DNA from: JBAYZQ01 sp041672385
GTDB taxonomy: Bacteria > Spirochaetota > Spirochaetia > Sphaerochaetales > Sphaerochaetaceae
NCBI GenBank assembly: GCA_041672385.1
Contig: JBAYZQ010000083.1
Coordinates: forward strand, 1 to 9,804
DNA: 9,804 nucleotides
Direction: 5' to 3'
Shown: piece after piece, positions 1 to 6,988 of the stretch
How positions within the stretch are numbered: position 1 is the stretch's first letter
How the letters are laid out: each line of letters begins with the position of its first letter
Notes under the pieces: generated by a model
What the model saw: only the letters and a program-made list of their open reading frames with translations
What the model was told of the DNA's origin: nothing
Databases searched by the model: none
Position numbers and translations under genes: made by a program

Positions 1-31
1 TAAAACTTTTTTAATTTTTTTAATAACAGTG

Positions 32-61
32 TTGACATAATTTTAACATTTTTGTTATTAT
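32..61 (+). promoter_or_regulatory. Sigma-70-type promoter of the lysine transport operon
   Basis: A perfect -35 TTGACA lies at 32-37. After 18 bp comes an extended -10, TGT-TATTAT, with TG at 53-54 and the hexamer at 56-61. Positions 1-30 are runs of A and T resembling an UP element. Transcription should start near 68, about a dozen bases before the riboswitch at 81. The placement upstream of the L-box supports the call; no start site has been measured. Confidence 0.8.
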
Positions 62-80
62 ACAAACAAGAATGAATACT

Positions 81-231
81 GATAGAGGAGCGGTTCTTAT
101 CAGTAACACATATAGATTTTGGCAAATGAAGATGTGCGAAAGGAAAAACCGCCGAAGAAGCTTTGCTGCCAACAAACCTTCTGGTCCATGGTAAAACATA
201 TTATGGACTGTCACAAAAGTGGAGAGCTATC
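81..231 (+). promoter_or_regulatory. Lysine riboswitch (L-box) aptamer
   Basis: This is a five-helix lysine aptamer. The conserved blocks appear in order: GATAGAGG at 81-88, AGTA near 102-105, GAAAGG near 138-143, CCGCCGAAG at 149-157, GGACTGTC near 205-212 and GGAGAGCTATC at 221-231. P1 pairs GATAG (81-85) with CTATC (227-231). P2a pairs GCGGTT with AACCGC, and P2b pairs CACAT with ATGTG. P3 pairs AGAAG with CTTCT, P4 GTCCAT with ATGGAC, and P5 CAC with GTG. Loop L2 TTGGC (119-123) can kiss loop L3 GCCAA (168-172), as known lysine riboswitches do. The RNA should bind free lysine and switch off the transporter genes that follow. A 61-codon reading frame across it (119-304) is not a gene. Confidence 0.95.
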
Positions 232-300
232 AAAATTAGTCGGTCTTGATCGGTTTTTAACTCCATTTCTCAGTAATTCAAAACTAATATATTTAGGAGT
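227..300 (+). promoter_or_regulatory. Expression platform of the lysine riboswitch
   Basis: Two switching schemes can be drawn. In the first, the P1 3' strand and what follows (229-233, ATCAA) can pair with TTGAT (246-250). This would disrupt a small hairpin at 238-255 (CTTG loop) that is followed by T254-T258. If lysine locks P1, that hairpin could form and act as a weak terminator; three of its seven pairs are G-U. In the second, ACTCC (260-264) can pair with the Shine-Dalgarno GGAGT (296-300), while the overlapping CTCCATTT (261-268) can instead pair with AAGTGGAG (217-224) inside P5 and the core. Both schemes predict repression by lysine. The Shine-Dalgarno AGGAG (295-299) is 8 bases from the ATG at 308. 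Confidence 0.5.
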
Positions 301-307
301 ATGAATT

Positions 308-1159
308 ATGAAAAATTTTACTAGAACAGCCTTATTGTTAATAACAATCATCAGCCTTTCTCTTTTCCCTGTATTTGCAGGTGGACAAGAAGAATCAACA
401 AAAACAACAACAGAAACCTTAACAGTTGCAATGGAATGTGGTTATGCACCATATAACTGGACACAAACTACTAATGCAAACGGAGCAGTCCAAATTAAAG
501 GCTCTTCAGATTATGCCTATGGTTATGATGTTATGATGGCAAAATTAATAGCAGAAAAATTAGGACAAGACCTTCAAATTGTAAAGCTTGATTGGGACTC
601 ACTTGTTCCTGCAGTTATCTCTGGTTCAGTTGACTGTGTAATTGCTGGTCAATCAATAACTTCAGACAGACTTCAGATGGTCGACTTTACAACTCCATAT
701 TATTATGCCTCAATTGTAGTTCTTACAACACAAGGAAATAAATATGCAAATGCAACAAGCATTCAGGATTTAGCAGGTGGAACCTGTACCAGTCAGCTTG
801 GAACTATTTGGTATGACGTATGTCTACCTCAAATTGAAAATGTGAACATGCTTGCAGCTCAGGAATCAGCTCCATCAATGTTAGTAGCCTTGAATTCCGG
901 AAGAGTTGATTATATCTGTACTGATTTACCAACAGCTCAAGCCGCAGTTGTAGCTTATCCAAACATGAAAATTCTTGATTTCACAGGAACAGATGGTGAT
1001 TTCGAAGTATCACAAGAAGAAATAAACATTGGAATTTCTGTATCAAAGAAAACCCCAGAATTAACAGCTTCTATCAACGAAGCACTTGCTGGATTGACCG
1101 TTGAAGATTTTAATAGAATGATGGACGAAGCTATTTCAGTCCAACCACTCTCTAACTAA
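308..1159 (+). CDS. Periplasmic amino-acid (probably lysine) ABC transporter binding protein
   Basis: This is a 283-residue family 3 solute-binding protein (SBP_bac_3) that captures an amino acid in the periplasm for the permease and ATPase downstream. An N-terminal signal peptide (about 1-24) ends in PVFA before GGQEES. There is no lipobox cysteine, so it is probably a soluble periplasmic protein. The mature part begins with the usual strand and an aromatic ligand-cradle region (GYAPYNW, 45-51). The motif SITSDRLQMVDFT contains Arg121, equivalent to the family Arg that binds the ligand carboxylate. SGRVDYICTD ends in Asp206, the usual Asp that binds the amino group. Five cysteines (44, 110, 160, 172, 204) are many for this family. 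The ATG is fixed by AGGAG at 295-299. Substrate assignment rests on the lysine riboswitch; arginine or ornithine are possible alternatives. Confidence 0.92.
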   Translation: MKNFTRTALLLITIISLSLFPVFAGGQEESTKTTTETLTVAMECGYAPYNWTQTTNANGAVQIKGSSDYAYGYDVMMAKLIAEKLGQDLQIVKLDWDSLVPAVISGSVDCVIAGQSITSDRLQMVDFTTPYYYASIVVLTTQGNKYANATSIQDLAGGTCTSQLGTIWYDVCLPQIENVNMLAAQESAPSMLVALNSGRVDYICTDLPTAQAAVVAYPNMKILDFTGTDGDFEVSQEEINIGISVSKKTPELTASINEALAGLTVEDFNRMMDEAISVQPLSN

Positions 1160-1169
1160 GGAAGTAATA

Positions 1170-1967
1170 ATGTCAATTTCTGAAATGAGCTTTATAGGGC
1201 GTATGCTGTATATCGTTAATAATTATGGCCCCTCCCTCCTAAAGGGGGCAGGAGTCACAATGGCAATAGCCTTGATCTGTACCTTAATCGGCTGTGTAAT
1301 TGGATTTGCAGTAGGTATAGTACAGACAATTGAACTTAAGAAAAACAGCAACCTCGCTAAAAGAATTCTTCTCAAAATTGTCAATATTATTCTAAATATT
1401 TATGTTGAATTTTTCCGTGGAACCCCAATGATGTTACAAGCTGCTTTCATCTACTATGGGTCAGCTCAAATTTTCAATGTAAATATGGGAATGTGGCAGG
1501 CCGCAATTTTGATTGTTTCAATTAATACCGGCGCATACATGGCTGAAACAGTCAGAGGTGGAATTCTTTCTGTTGATATTGGTCAAACTGAAGGAGCCAA
1601 AGCAATTGGATTAAGCCATTTTCAAACTATGATCCACGTTGTACTGCCACAAGCTTTAAGAAACATTATGCCACAGATTGGTAATAATCTTATAATTAAC
1701 ATCAAAGATACTTGCGTTCTTTCTATAATTGGAACCGTTGAATTGTTTTTCACCTTCAAAAGTATTTCAGGTGCCCTTTATACCTATTTTGAAGCTGCAA
1801 CAGTTACTCTTATTATTTACTTCATTCTAACTTTTACTTGTTCAAGAATTTTAAGACATTTAGAAAACAAGATGGATGGACCAAGTTCCTTTGATCTTGC
1901 CACTACAGATACTTTAGCCCTAACAAGTGGACTTAATCACTTTAGAACAAACAAAGGAAGAAAATAA
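1170..1967 (+). CDS. Amino-acid ABC transporter permease, HisM/GlnP type
   Basis: This 265-residue polytopic inner-membrane protein is the translocation subunit for the binding protein upstream; as the only permease in the cassette it probably works as a homodimer. Hydrophobic segments lie at about 27-53, 66-98, 108-128, 168-192 and 205-225. [12 protein letters not shown] (79-90) is a hallmark of the HisM/GlnP polar amino-acid permeases. The cytoplasmic EAA loop that docks on the ATPase is at about 139-160 ([11 protein letters not shown], then VVLPQALR). A hydrophilic tail after residue 230 is longer than usual and has no recognisable motif. AAGGAAG at 1158-1164 overlaps the previous stop codon and sets the start, so translation is probably coupled. 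The stop codon is one base before the ATPase start. Confidence 0.92.
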   Translation: MSISEMSFIGRMLYIVNNYGPSLLKGAGVTMAIALICTLIGCVIGFAVGIVQTIELKKNSNLAKRILLKIVNIILNIYVEFFRGTPMMLQAAFIYYGSAQIFNVNMGMWQAAILIVSINTGAYMAETVRGGILSVDIGQTEGAKAIGLSHFQTMIHVVLPQALRNIMPQIGNNLIINIKDTCVLSIIGTVELFFTFKSISGALYTYFEAATVTLIIYFILTFTCSRILRHLENKMDGPSSFDLATTDTLALTSGLNHFRTNKGRK

Positions 1968-1968
1968 T

Positions 1969-2703
1969 ATGAATCAAATTCTAACAATACAACATTTATC
2001 AAAAACATTCGGGACCAACGTTGTACTAAAAGACATTGACTTCCATGTTAATTCAGGAGATGTAACCAGTATAATTGGAGCCTCAGGAAGTGGAAAATCT
2101 ACTCTTTTACGCTGTGTTAACCTTCTTGAAACCCCGACTAGCGGAGACATTTTCTTTCATGAAAAGAATGTAACAACTGCACAAATAAATGAAGCTTCAT
2201 ATAGAGCAAAAGTAGGAATGGTTTTCCAGTCTTTTAATCTTTTCAGCAACCATAATGTCTTAACAAACTGTATGCTAGGCCAAAAAATTGTTTTGAAAAA
2301 AAGCGAAGAAGATTCTAGAAAGAATGCAATTAAATTCTTAGATAAAGTAGGAATGGCCCCTTATATAAACGCAAAACCCCAACAATTATCTGGAGGACAA
2401 AAACAAAGAGTCGCCATTGCGAGAGCTCTTGCAATGGAACCTGAAATTATTCTTTTTGACGAACCTACTTCCGCTCTTGATCCTGAAATGGTTGGAGAAG
2501 TACTAGAAGTAATGCGTAAACTTGCAAAAGAAGGCATGACAATGCTTGTGGTTACCCATGAAATGGATTTTGCAAGAGAAATCTCAAACCATGTTGTTTA
2601 TATGGGAGATGGAAAAATAGTTGAAGAAGGTACCTGTGAACAAATTTTTGAAAAACCACAAAGCCCAAGAACAAAAGAATTTCTAAGTCGTTTTAGAAAA
2701 TAA
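1969..2703 (+). CDS. Polar amino-acid ABC transporter ATP-binding protein
   Basis: This 244-residue cytoplasmic ATPase powers the importer. All nucleotide-binding motifs are present: Walker [10 protein letters not shown] (37-45), Q-loop Gln87 in VFQSFNLF, signature LSGGQ (140-144), Walker B ILFDE (161-165) with catalytic Glu165, D-loop SALD (168-171) and the H-loop His197 in VVTHE. Length and motifs match the GlnQ/HisP group. An in-frame ATG exists at 1927 but lies inside the permease gene. The start at 1969 is preferred because AAGGAAG (1954-1960) is correctly spaced and the protein then begins as the family does, just before QHLSKTFG. It is the last gene of the riboswitch-led operon. I see no strong terminator after it, so some read-through into the next gene is possible. 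Confidence 0.95.
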   Translation: MNQILTIQHLSKTFGTNVVLKDIDFHVNSGDVTSIIGASGSGKSTLLRCVNLLETPTSGDIFFHEKNVTTAQINEASYRAKVGMVFQSFNLFSNHNVLTNCMLGQKIVLKKSEEDSRKNAIKFLDKVGMAPYINAKPQQLSGGQKQRVAIARALAMEPEIILFDEPTSALDPEMVGEVLEVMRKLAKEGMTMLVVTHEMDFAREISNHVVYMGDGKIVEEGTCEQIFEKPQSPRTKEFLSRFRK

Positions 2704-2720
2704 AGTTATAATCCAAAGTA

Positions 2721-2749
2721 TTTACATCTTTTTTGAATTATATTATATT
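2721..2749 (+). promoter_or_regulatory. Promoter of the sensor-kinase / thiol-redox operon
   Basis: TTTACA (2721-2726) and TATATT (2744-2749) are separated by 17 bp, and each is one base off consensus. They sit in the 77-bp gap after the ATPase gene and predict a start near 2756 and a leader of about 25 bases. This suggests the kinase operon is expressed apart from lysine riboswitch control. Confidence 0.55.
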
Positions 2750-2780
2750 AACGGCAAAACTCAACTAAGGTTGTAAACAA

Positions 2781-5645
2781 ATGAAGAAAAAAATCCTCTT
2801 AGCAGGGTTTCTTATTTTCTTAGTAATATCCTCTTTAATATCTAAAACAGTAAAAGTCGGGTGGTATGAATCCAGTGGTCTTCAAGACGGACAAAGTGAT
2901 GAAGATTTGGGAGGTTATAATTACGAATATCTTTGTAGAATAGCCCAATATGCAGGATGGGATTTAGAATTTGTTTATAAACCCTGGAAAGAATGCGAAG
3001 AAATGCTCATTGCAGGAGAAATTGACCTTGTTGGTGATGTAGCAACAACCGAAGATAGAAAAGAATTATATAATTATTGTAAAATTTCAAACGGGGAAAG
3101 CAGAATGCTGATGGTCTGTAGTAAAGATAACACAGCATTAACCTATGATGATTTTCCTTCCTTTGACGGTTTAACCGTAGCAACAATTCCATCAACCTTT
3201 AGAGAGTATCTCCTAGACGAACTTGGGTTAAAAGAAAACTTTAAAGTTTTTTTTAAAACCTATACAACCCACGAAGAAATTTTTACTGCAATTGAAAACA
3301 AAGAAGCAGATACCGCAATTTTCAGTAATGTTACCAATTTTGATGGTTCCAAGTTCAAAGTAATAACAATCTTTGAACCCAACCCTTTTTATTTTATTGT
3401 AAATAAAGAAGAAATTGAAACTCTAGAAGAGTTGAACGATGCAATGGAGTCAATAAAGACAAATGATTTTTTCTTTGATCAAAAACTCTTCAAGAAATAC
3501 TTTATGCAAAACATTGAAAATTCAAAAATTGCTCTAACAAAAGAAGAAATTAATTTTGTAAATAGCAATCCAAAAGTTATTATTGGTTATAATGAAAACA
3601 ATGCTCCATTTTCTTCTAAAGATAAAGAAACTGGGGGAATGGAAGGAATTATAGCAGATTTCCTCAATTTAATAGAAACAAAATCTGGATTAAAATTTGA
3701 ATTTAAACCTTATCCAAATAACGAAGAATTACTTCAAGGCATAAAAAATAATGAATATGATATAAACTATGCAGCTTTAAATGACATTGAATTTTCTAAA
3801 CAATACAATCAAGATTTAACACAAAGTTATTTAACTATACAAAATGGAATACTTTTTAAAGTTGATAATATTTCTAAAGTAAAAACTCTTGCTATAGTTA
3901 AAAACTCAATTATTCCTGAATTAACTAAAAATTCCAAATATCAAATTAAAGAATATGACTCTTCCCCAGATTGTTTAGTAGCCTTAAACACAGGAGAAGT
4001 CGATGGAGCTTTAATTTCTACCTACTTTTATGAAATGATGTTTTCCTACCAAAAATATAAAAAAATGTCTTTTAAACTATTACCTAGTTATCAAACTGAA
4101 ATTTGTTTTGGAATTTCTAACAAAGCAAATAAAAATCTTTATACCATTTTCGAAAAAAGCATAGGAAATATTGGAACAACTGAAAGAAATTCAATATTAT
4201 TAAACAACAAATCCTTAATTGTTAATTTTACTTTTTGGGACAAAATATTAAACAATCTTGTAATGATTTTAATTTTTGTATTTGTAACCTTTTTAATGAT
4301 AACCATTATCCTTATTTTGCATCACTCAAACGGTCAAAAGAAAAAAAATGAAATTACACTTACAAAGCAGAACCAGGAATTAAAGAAAGTTTCTACTCGA
4401 CTTAATTACATAAATCATCAACTTGAAAAAACAGTAAGAGAAGCAAATGCTGCAAATGAAGCAAAAACCAACTTCTTATTATCTGTAAGCCATGATATAA
4501 GAACACCAATGAATGCAATAATATCAATGACAAACCTTGCACTTTTGGACTTGAATAATAAAAAACAAATAAAAGAAAGTCTTGATATAACAAAAATGGC
4601 TTCTTTACAATTACTAGAATTGATTAACAATCTTTTGGATATGAGTAGCATAGAACGTGGAACCCTTGAGATAAATGAAACTCAACACTTTAATATTAAA
4701 ATTGAAGCAGAAAATTTAAAACGACAGATGAAGCAAATCGCCGAAAACAAGGGAATAAACCTTCTTGTTAAAACAAAAATTACTCACGAACATGTTGTTT
4801 CTGATTTACAACAGCTAAGAAGAGTAATTCTAAATTTAATAAATAATAGTTTAAAATATACTTTAAAAGAAGGAACCGTAACTTTTTCGATTGTAGAAAC
4901 GGATTTTTCTAAATTTCCAAAAGAAATATTTAAAGAAGATCCTAGTTACCGGATTTATTCAATCTGTGTTTCAGACAATGGAATTGGGATGACAAAAAAA
5001 CAGGTTACCCATGTCTTTGAAAAGTTTTATCAAGCAAATCAAAGTAATAATATCAATAAAACCCAAGGGATTGGACTTGGACTCTCAATTTCCAAAGAAA
5101 TAATAACAATGATGAATGGAACAATTTCTGTTTCAAGTGTATATAAAGTAGGTTCAACATTTACAGTAAACGTTCCTTTAAAGATTTATGAAGGCACAGA
5201 AGATGGAGAAAATTTAATCATTGAACCTAACATTGGAAACAAAGAAAATATTGATTATAACTTTAATGGTAAAAAGGCTTTAATTGTTGATGATAATGAA
5301 ATTAATCTCTTAGTGTTGAAAAGAATCCTTCAGCAAACAAAAATGGAAGTTGTGTTAGCAAGAAATGGAAAAGAAGCAGTTGAACAATTTAAAAATAGTA
5401 AAAAGGGAGAATTTTCAATAATATTAATTGATATTTCCATGCCAATAATGAACGGTTATGAAGCAACAAAAGAAATCCGTGAATCAACGCACCCTAATGG
5501 AAAAACAATTCCAATTGTTGCAGTCACAGCTAATACCTTTGACGCGGACAGGCAAATTCTGTTAAAATCTGGAATGCAAGGACATATTTTAAAACCAATA
5601 AAAGTAAAAGATTTAATGAATTTGTTGCAAAATTTGTTAAAATAG
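2781..5645 (+). CDS. Hybrid sensor histidine kinase with tandem periplasmic VFT domains and a receiver
   Basis: This 954-residue inner-membrane protein has a BvgS/EvgS-like sensor layout. Domains in order: signal peptide or N-terminal anchor (about 1-22); two SBP_bac_3-like venus-flytrap domains (about 24-240 and 264-480) in the periplasm; one membrane helix (about 493-515); a coiled-coil linker (about 520-560); a HisKA dimerisation domain with phospho-acceptor His571 in SHDIRTP; a HATPase domain with Asn689 (N box), DNGIGM from Asp732 and GIGLGL (763-768); and a receiver domain with Asp837/Asp838, phospho-acceptor Asp884, Thr916 and Lys938. There is no PAS domain and no HPt domain, so phosphate must pass to a partner elsewhere. 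VFT1 keeps the amino-acid-binding Arg (Arg93) but VFT2 does not. AAGG at 2767-2770 precedes the ATG. The gene ends 9 bp before the AhpD-like gene, so they are probably cotranscribed. The ligand is unknown. Confidence 0.93.
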   Translation: MKKKILLAGFLIFLVISSLISKTVKVGWYESSGLQDGQSDEDLGGYNYEYLCRIAQYAGWDLEFVYKPWKECEEMLIAGEIDLVGDVATTEDRKELYNYCKISNGESRMLMVCSKDNTALTYDDFPSFDGLTVATIPSTFREYLLDELGLKENFKVFFKTYTTHEEIFTAIENKEADTAIFSNVTNFDGSKFKVITIFEPNPFYFIVNKEEIETLEELNDAMESIKTNDFFFDQKLFKKYFMQNIENSKIALTKEEINFVNSNPKVIIGYNENNAPFSSKDKETGGMEGIIADFLNLIETKSGLKFEFKPYPNNEELLQGIKNNEYDINYAALNDIEFSKQYNQDLTQSYLTIQNGILFKVDNISKVKTLAIVKNSIIPELTKNSKYQIKEYDSSPDCLVALNTGEVDGALISTYFYEMMFSYQKYKKMSFKLLPSYQTEICFGISNKANKNLYTIFEKSIGNIGTTERNSILLNNKSLIVNFTFWDKILNNLVMILIFVFVTFLMITIILILHHSNGQKKKNEITLTKQNQELKKVSTRLNYINHQLEKTVREANAANEAKTNFLLSVSHDIRTPMNAIISMTNLALLDLNNKKQIKESLDITKMASLQLLELINNLLDMSSIERGTLEINETQHFNIKIEAENLKRQMKQIAENKGINLLVKTKITHEHVVSDLQQLRRVILNLINNSLKYTLKEGTVTFSIVETDFSKFPKEIFKEDPSYRIYSICVSDNGIGMTKKQVTHVFEKFYQANQSNNINKTQGIGLGLSISKEIITMMNGTISVSSVYKVGSTFTVNVPLKIYEGTEDGENLIIEPNIGNKENIDYNFNGKKALIVDDNEINLLVLKRILQQTKMEVVLARNGKEAVEQFKNSKKGEFSIILIDISMPIMNGYEATKEIRESTHPNGKTIPIVAVTANTFDADRQILLKSGMQGHILKPIKVKDLMNLLQNLLK

Positions 5646-5654
5646 GAATGCAAA

Positions 5655-6245
5655 ATGAACAATAAAAGAAAAAAATATAATGCGTTTGAAGGTTTTAGAA
5701 ATCTTTATCAAGCATTTAGAACTACCAACTATTTAAAGAAAACAGAGAAAAATGGAAGTCTAGATAAACCCTTCCAAGAAAGACTTATGTTAGCAGTCAC
5801 TGAAGTTAATGGTTGTGCAATGTGCTCTTATGCTCATACTAGGATGGCCCTTGAAGCTGGACTTGACTCTGAATCAATTAAAAACCTTCTTTCAGGTACT
5901 TTCTCTGGAATTCCTGAAACACAGCTTCCAGCAGTTCTCTTTGCACAACATTATGCTGAAACTAGAGGAAAACCAACAAAAGCGACTTGGAATCAAATAG
6001 TAAAAGACTATTCCAAACCTACAGCTCTTGGAATTCTTGGAGCTATACGTATGATTATGGTAGGAAACACCTATGGAGTTCCCTTTGGGTCTTTTATACA
6101 TCGTTTTTCTAGAGACAAATCAAAAATAGATGAAAGAAGCAACCTTGGATACGAACTAATTATGCTTCTTACTATACTTCCTTTTACAATAGTTGCATTA
6201 ATATTGGCCAAATTGGCAAATCTATTTAACTTTCATGTGATGTAA
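5655..6245 (+). CDS. AhpD-like (carboxymuconolactone decarboxylase family) CxxC protein with C-terminal membrane anchor
   Basis: This 196-residue protein belongs to the AhpD/CMD fold family, whose CxxC members are thiol-disulfide oxidoreductases or peroxidase partners. The active-site pattern Glu42-x11-Cys54-x2-Cys57-x3-His61 has exactly the spacing of AhpD Glu118, Cys130, Cys133 and His137. AhpD His132 is replaced by Met56. A hydrophobic segment near the C terminus (about 168-190) looks like a tail anchor, which is unusual for AhpD, a soluble protein. No export signal is present, so the active site should be cytoplasmic at the membrane face. AGGAA at 5644-5648 overlaps the kinase stop codon and sets the start. 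The CcdA-type gene follows after 38 bp. A role as the cytosolic electron donor to CcdA is my inference; a peroxide-detoxifying role is the alternative. Confidence 0.85.
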   Translation: MNNKRKKYNAFEGFRNLYQAFRTTNYLKKTEKNGSLDKPFQERLMLAVTEVNGCAMCSYAHTRMALEAGLDSESIKNLLSGTFSGIPETQLPAVLFAQHYAETRGKPTKATWNQIVKDYSKPTALGILGAIRMIMVGNTYGVPFGSFIHRFSRDKSKIDERSNLGYELIMLLTILPFTIVALILAKLANLFNFHVM

Positions 6246-6283
6246 TCACTTTCATTTAGCTCAATTTATAGTAACTTTAGTAT

Positions 6284-6976
6284 ATGGCTTATTTAACTTC
6301 ATTATTAGAAGGACTTTTGAGTTTTCTCAGTCCATGTGTATTACCAATGATTCCTCTTTACATCGGCTATCTTGCAGGAGAAGCTGGAAGTATAAGTGGA
6401 AATAGCAAACTTGAAGAAAATAAAAAAAGTAAAATTTTACTTACAAATACACTTTCTTTCATACTAGGTTTTACTGTTCTTTTTGTATTTCTAGGGGCCA
6501 CAGCAAGTTCAATTGGCAACTTCTTCCAAGCTCACCTTCAAACAATAAATCTTGTAGCAGGAATAATTGTTGTAATATTTTCTCTTAATCTTTTTGGATT
6601 AAGAATTTTTCCTTTTTTGGAAAATATTTACAAGCTAAACTATAAAAGTAAACATTTTAATCTTCTAACTTCTTTCTTATTTGGATTAGTATTCGCTATA
6701 GGCTGGTCTCCATGTACAGGACCTTTCTTAGGGTCTGCTCTTATGCTGGCAGCTAATTCTTCAACTTTATACCAAGGCATGTTTACACTCTTGTTTTATG
6801 CCCTTGGAATCGCAATTCCGTTCTTCTTGTCTGCGCTACTTCTTACTCAGCTGGAAAATGCTTTCAAATGGATAAAAAAACATTATAAATTAATAAATAT
6901 TATCAGTGGTTCATTACTTTTGATAATGGGAATAATGATGATTGTAGGATATTCCCCTGCACTCCTCTTTTCATAA
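6284..6976 (+). CDS. ccdA: CcdA/DsbD-type membrane thiol-electron transporter
   Basis: This 230-residue polytopic membrane protein is of the CcdA family, which passes electrons from cytosolic thioredoxin across the membrane to periplasmic thioredoxin-like proteins. The two conserved cysteines are in FLSPCVLP (Cys18) and GWSPCTGP (Cys144), one in each half of the pseudo-duplicated core. There are about six hydrophobic segments, with a charged loop at about 40-50 and another near 113-124. The ATG must be the start because an in-frame TAG lies two codons before it, and the protein begins as the family does. Oddly, no Shine-Dalgarno is visible in the bases before it, unlike every neighbour. The TlpA-like gene follows 12 bp later and is its natural electron acceptor. 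Confidence 0.92.
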   Translation: MAYLTSLLEGLLSFLSPCVLPMIPLYIGYLAGEAGSISGNSKLEENKKSKILLTNTLSFILGFTVLFVFLGATASSIGNFFQAHLQTINLVAGIIVVIFSLNLFGLRIFPFLENIYKLNYKSKHFNLLTSFLFGLVFAIGWSPCTGPFLGSALMLAANSSTLYQGMFTLLFYALGIAIPFFLSALLLTQLENAFKWIKKHYKLINIISGSLLLIMGIMMIVGYSPALLFS

Positions 6977-6988
6977 AAGGAAAAACAA

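Noticed and set aside
20..214. Minus-strand frame opposite the promoter and riboswitch
   Set aside because: It is antisense to a conserved RNA, with no start signal and no recognisable protein features.
119..304. A 61-codon open frame upstream of the binding protein
   Set aside because: It lies across the lysine aptamer and its platform, has no ribosome site, and its sequence is fixed by RNA structure rather than protein coding.
1927..1968. An earlier in-frame ATG for the ABC ATPase, adding 14 residues
   Set aside because: It lies within the end of the permease gene. The ATG at 1969 has a well-spaced AAGGAAG and gives the family's usual N terminus.
3007..3195. Minus-strand frames inside the kinase gene (also near 4402-4651 and 5456-5662)
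   Set aside because: They are shadows of a well-supported coding sequence, with low-complexity Leu/Phe/Tyr-rich translations.
5809..6101. Alternative frames on both strands inside the AhpD-like gene
   Set aside because: The main frame carries the full E-C-C-H active-site pattern; the others have no features.
6237..6258. Hairpin GTGAT-GTA-ATCAC followed by a T-rich stretch as an intrinsic terminator
   Set aside because: The stem is only five pairs and the following bases are interrupted (TTTCATTT), so it is not a convincing terminator between the AhpD-like gene and ccdA.
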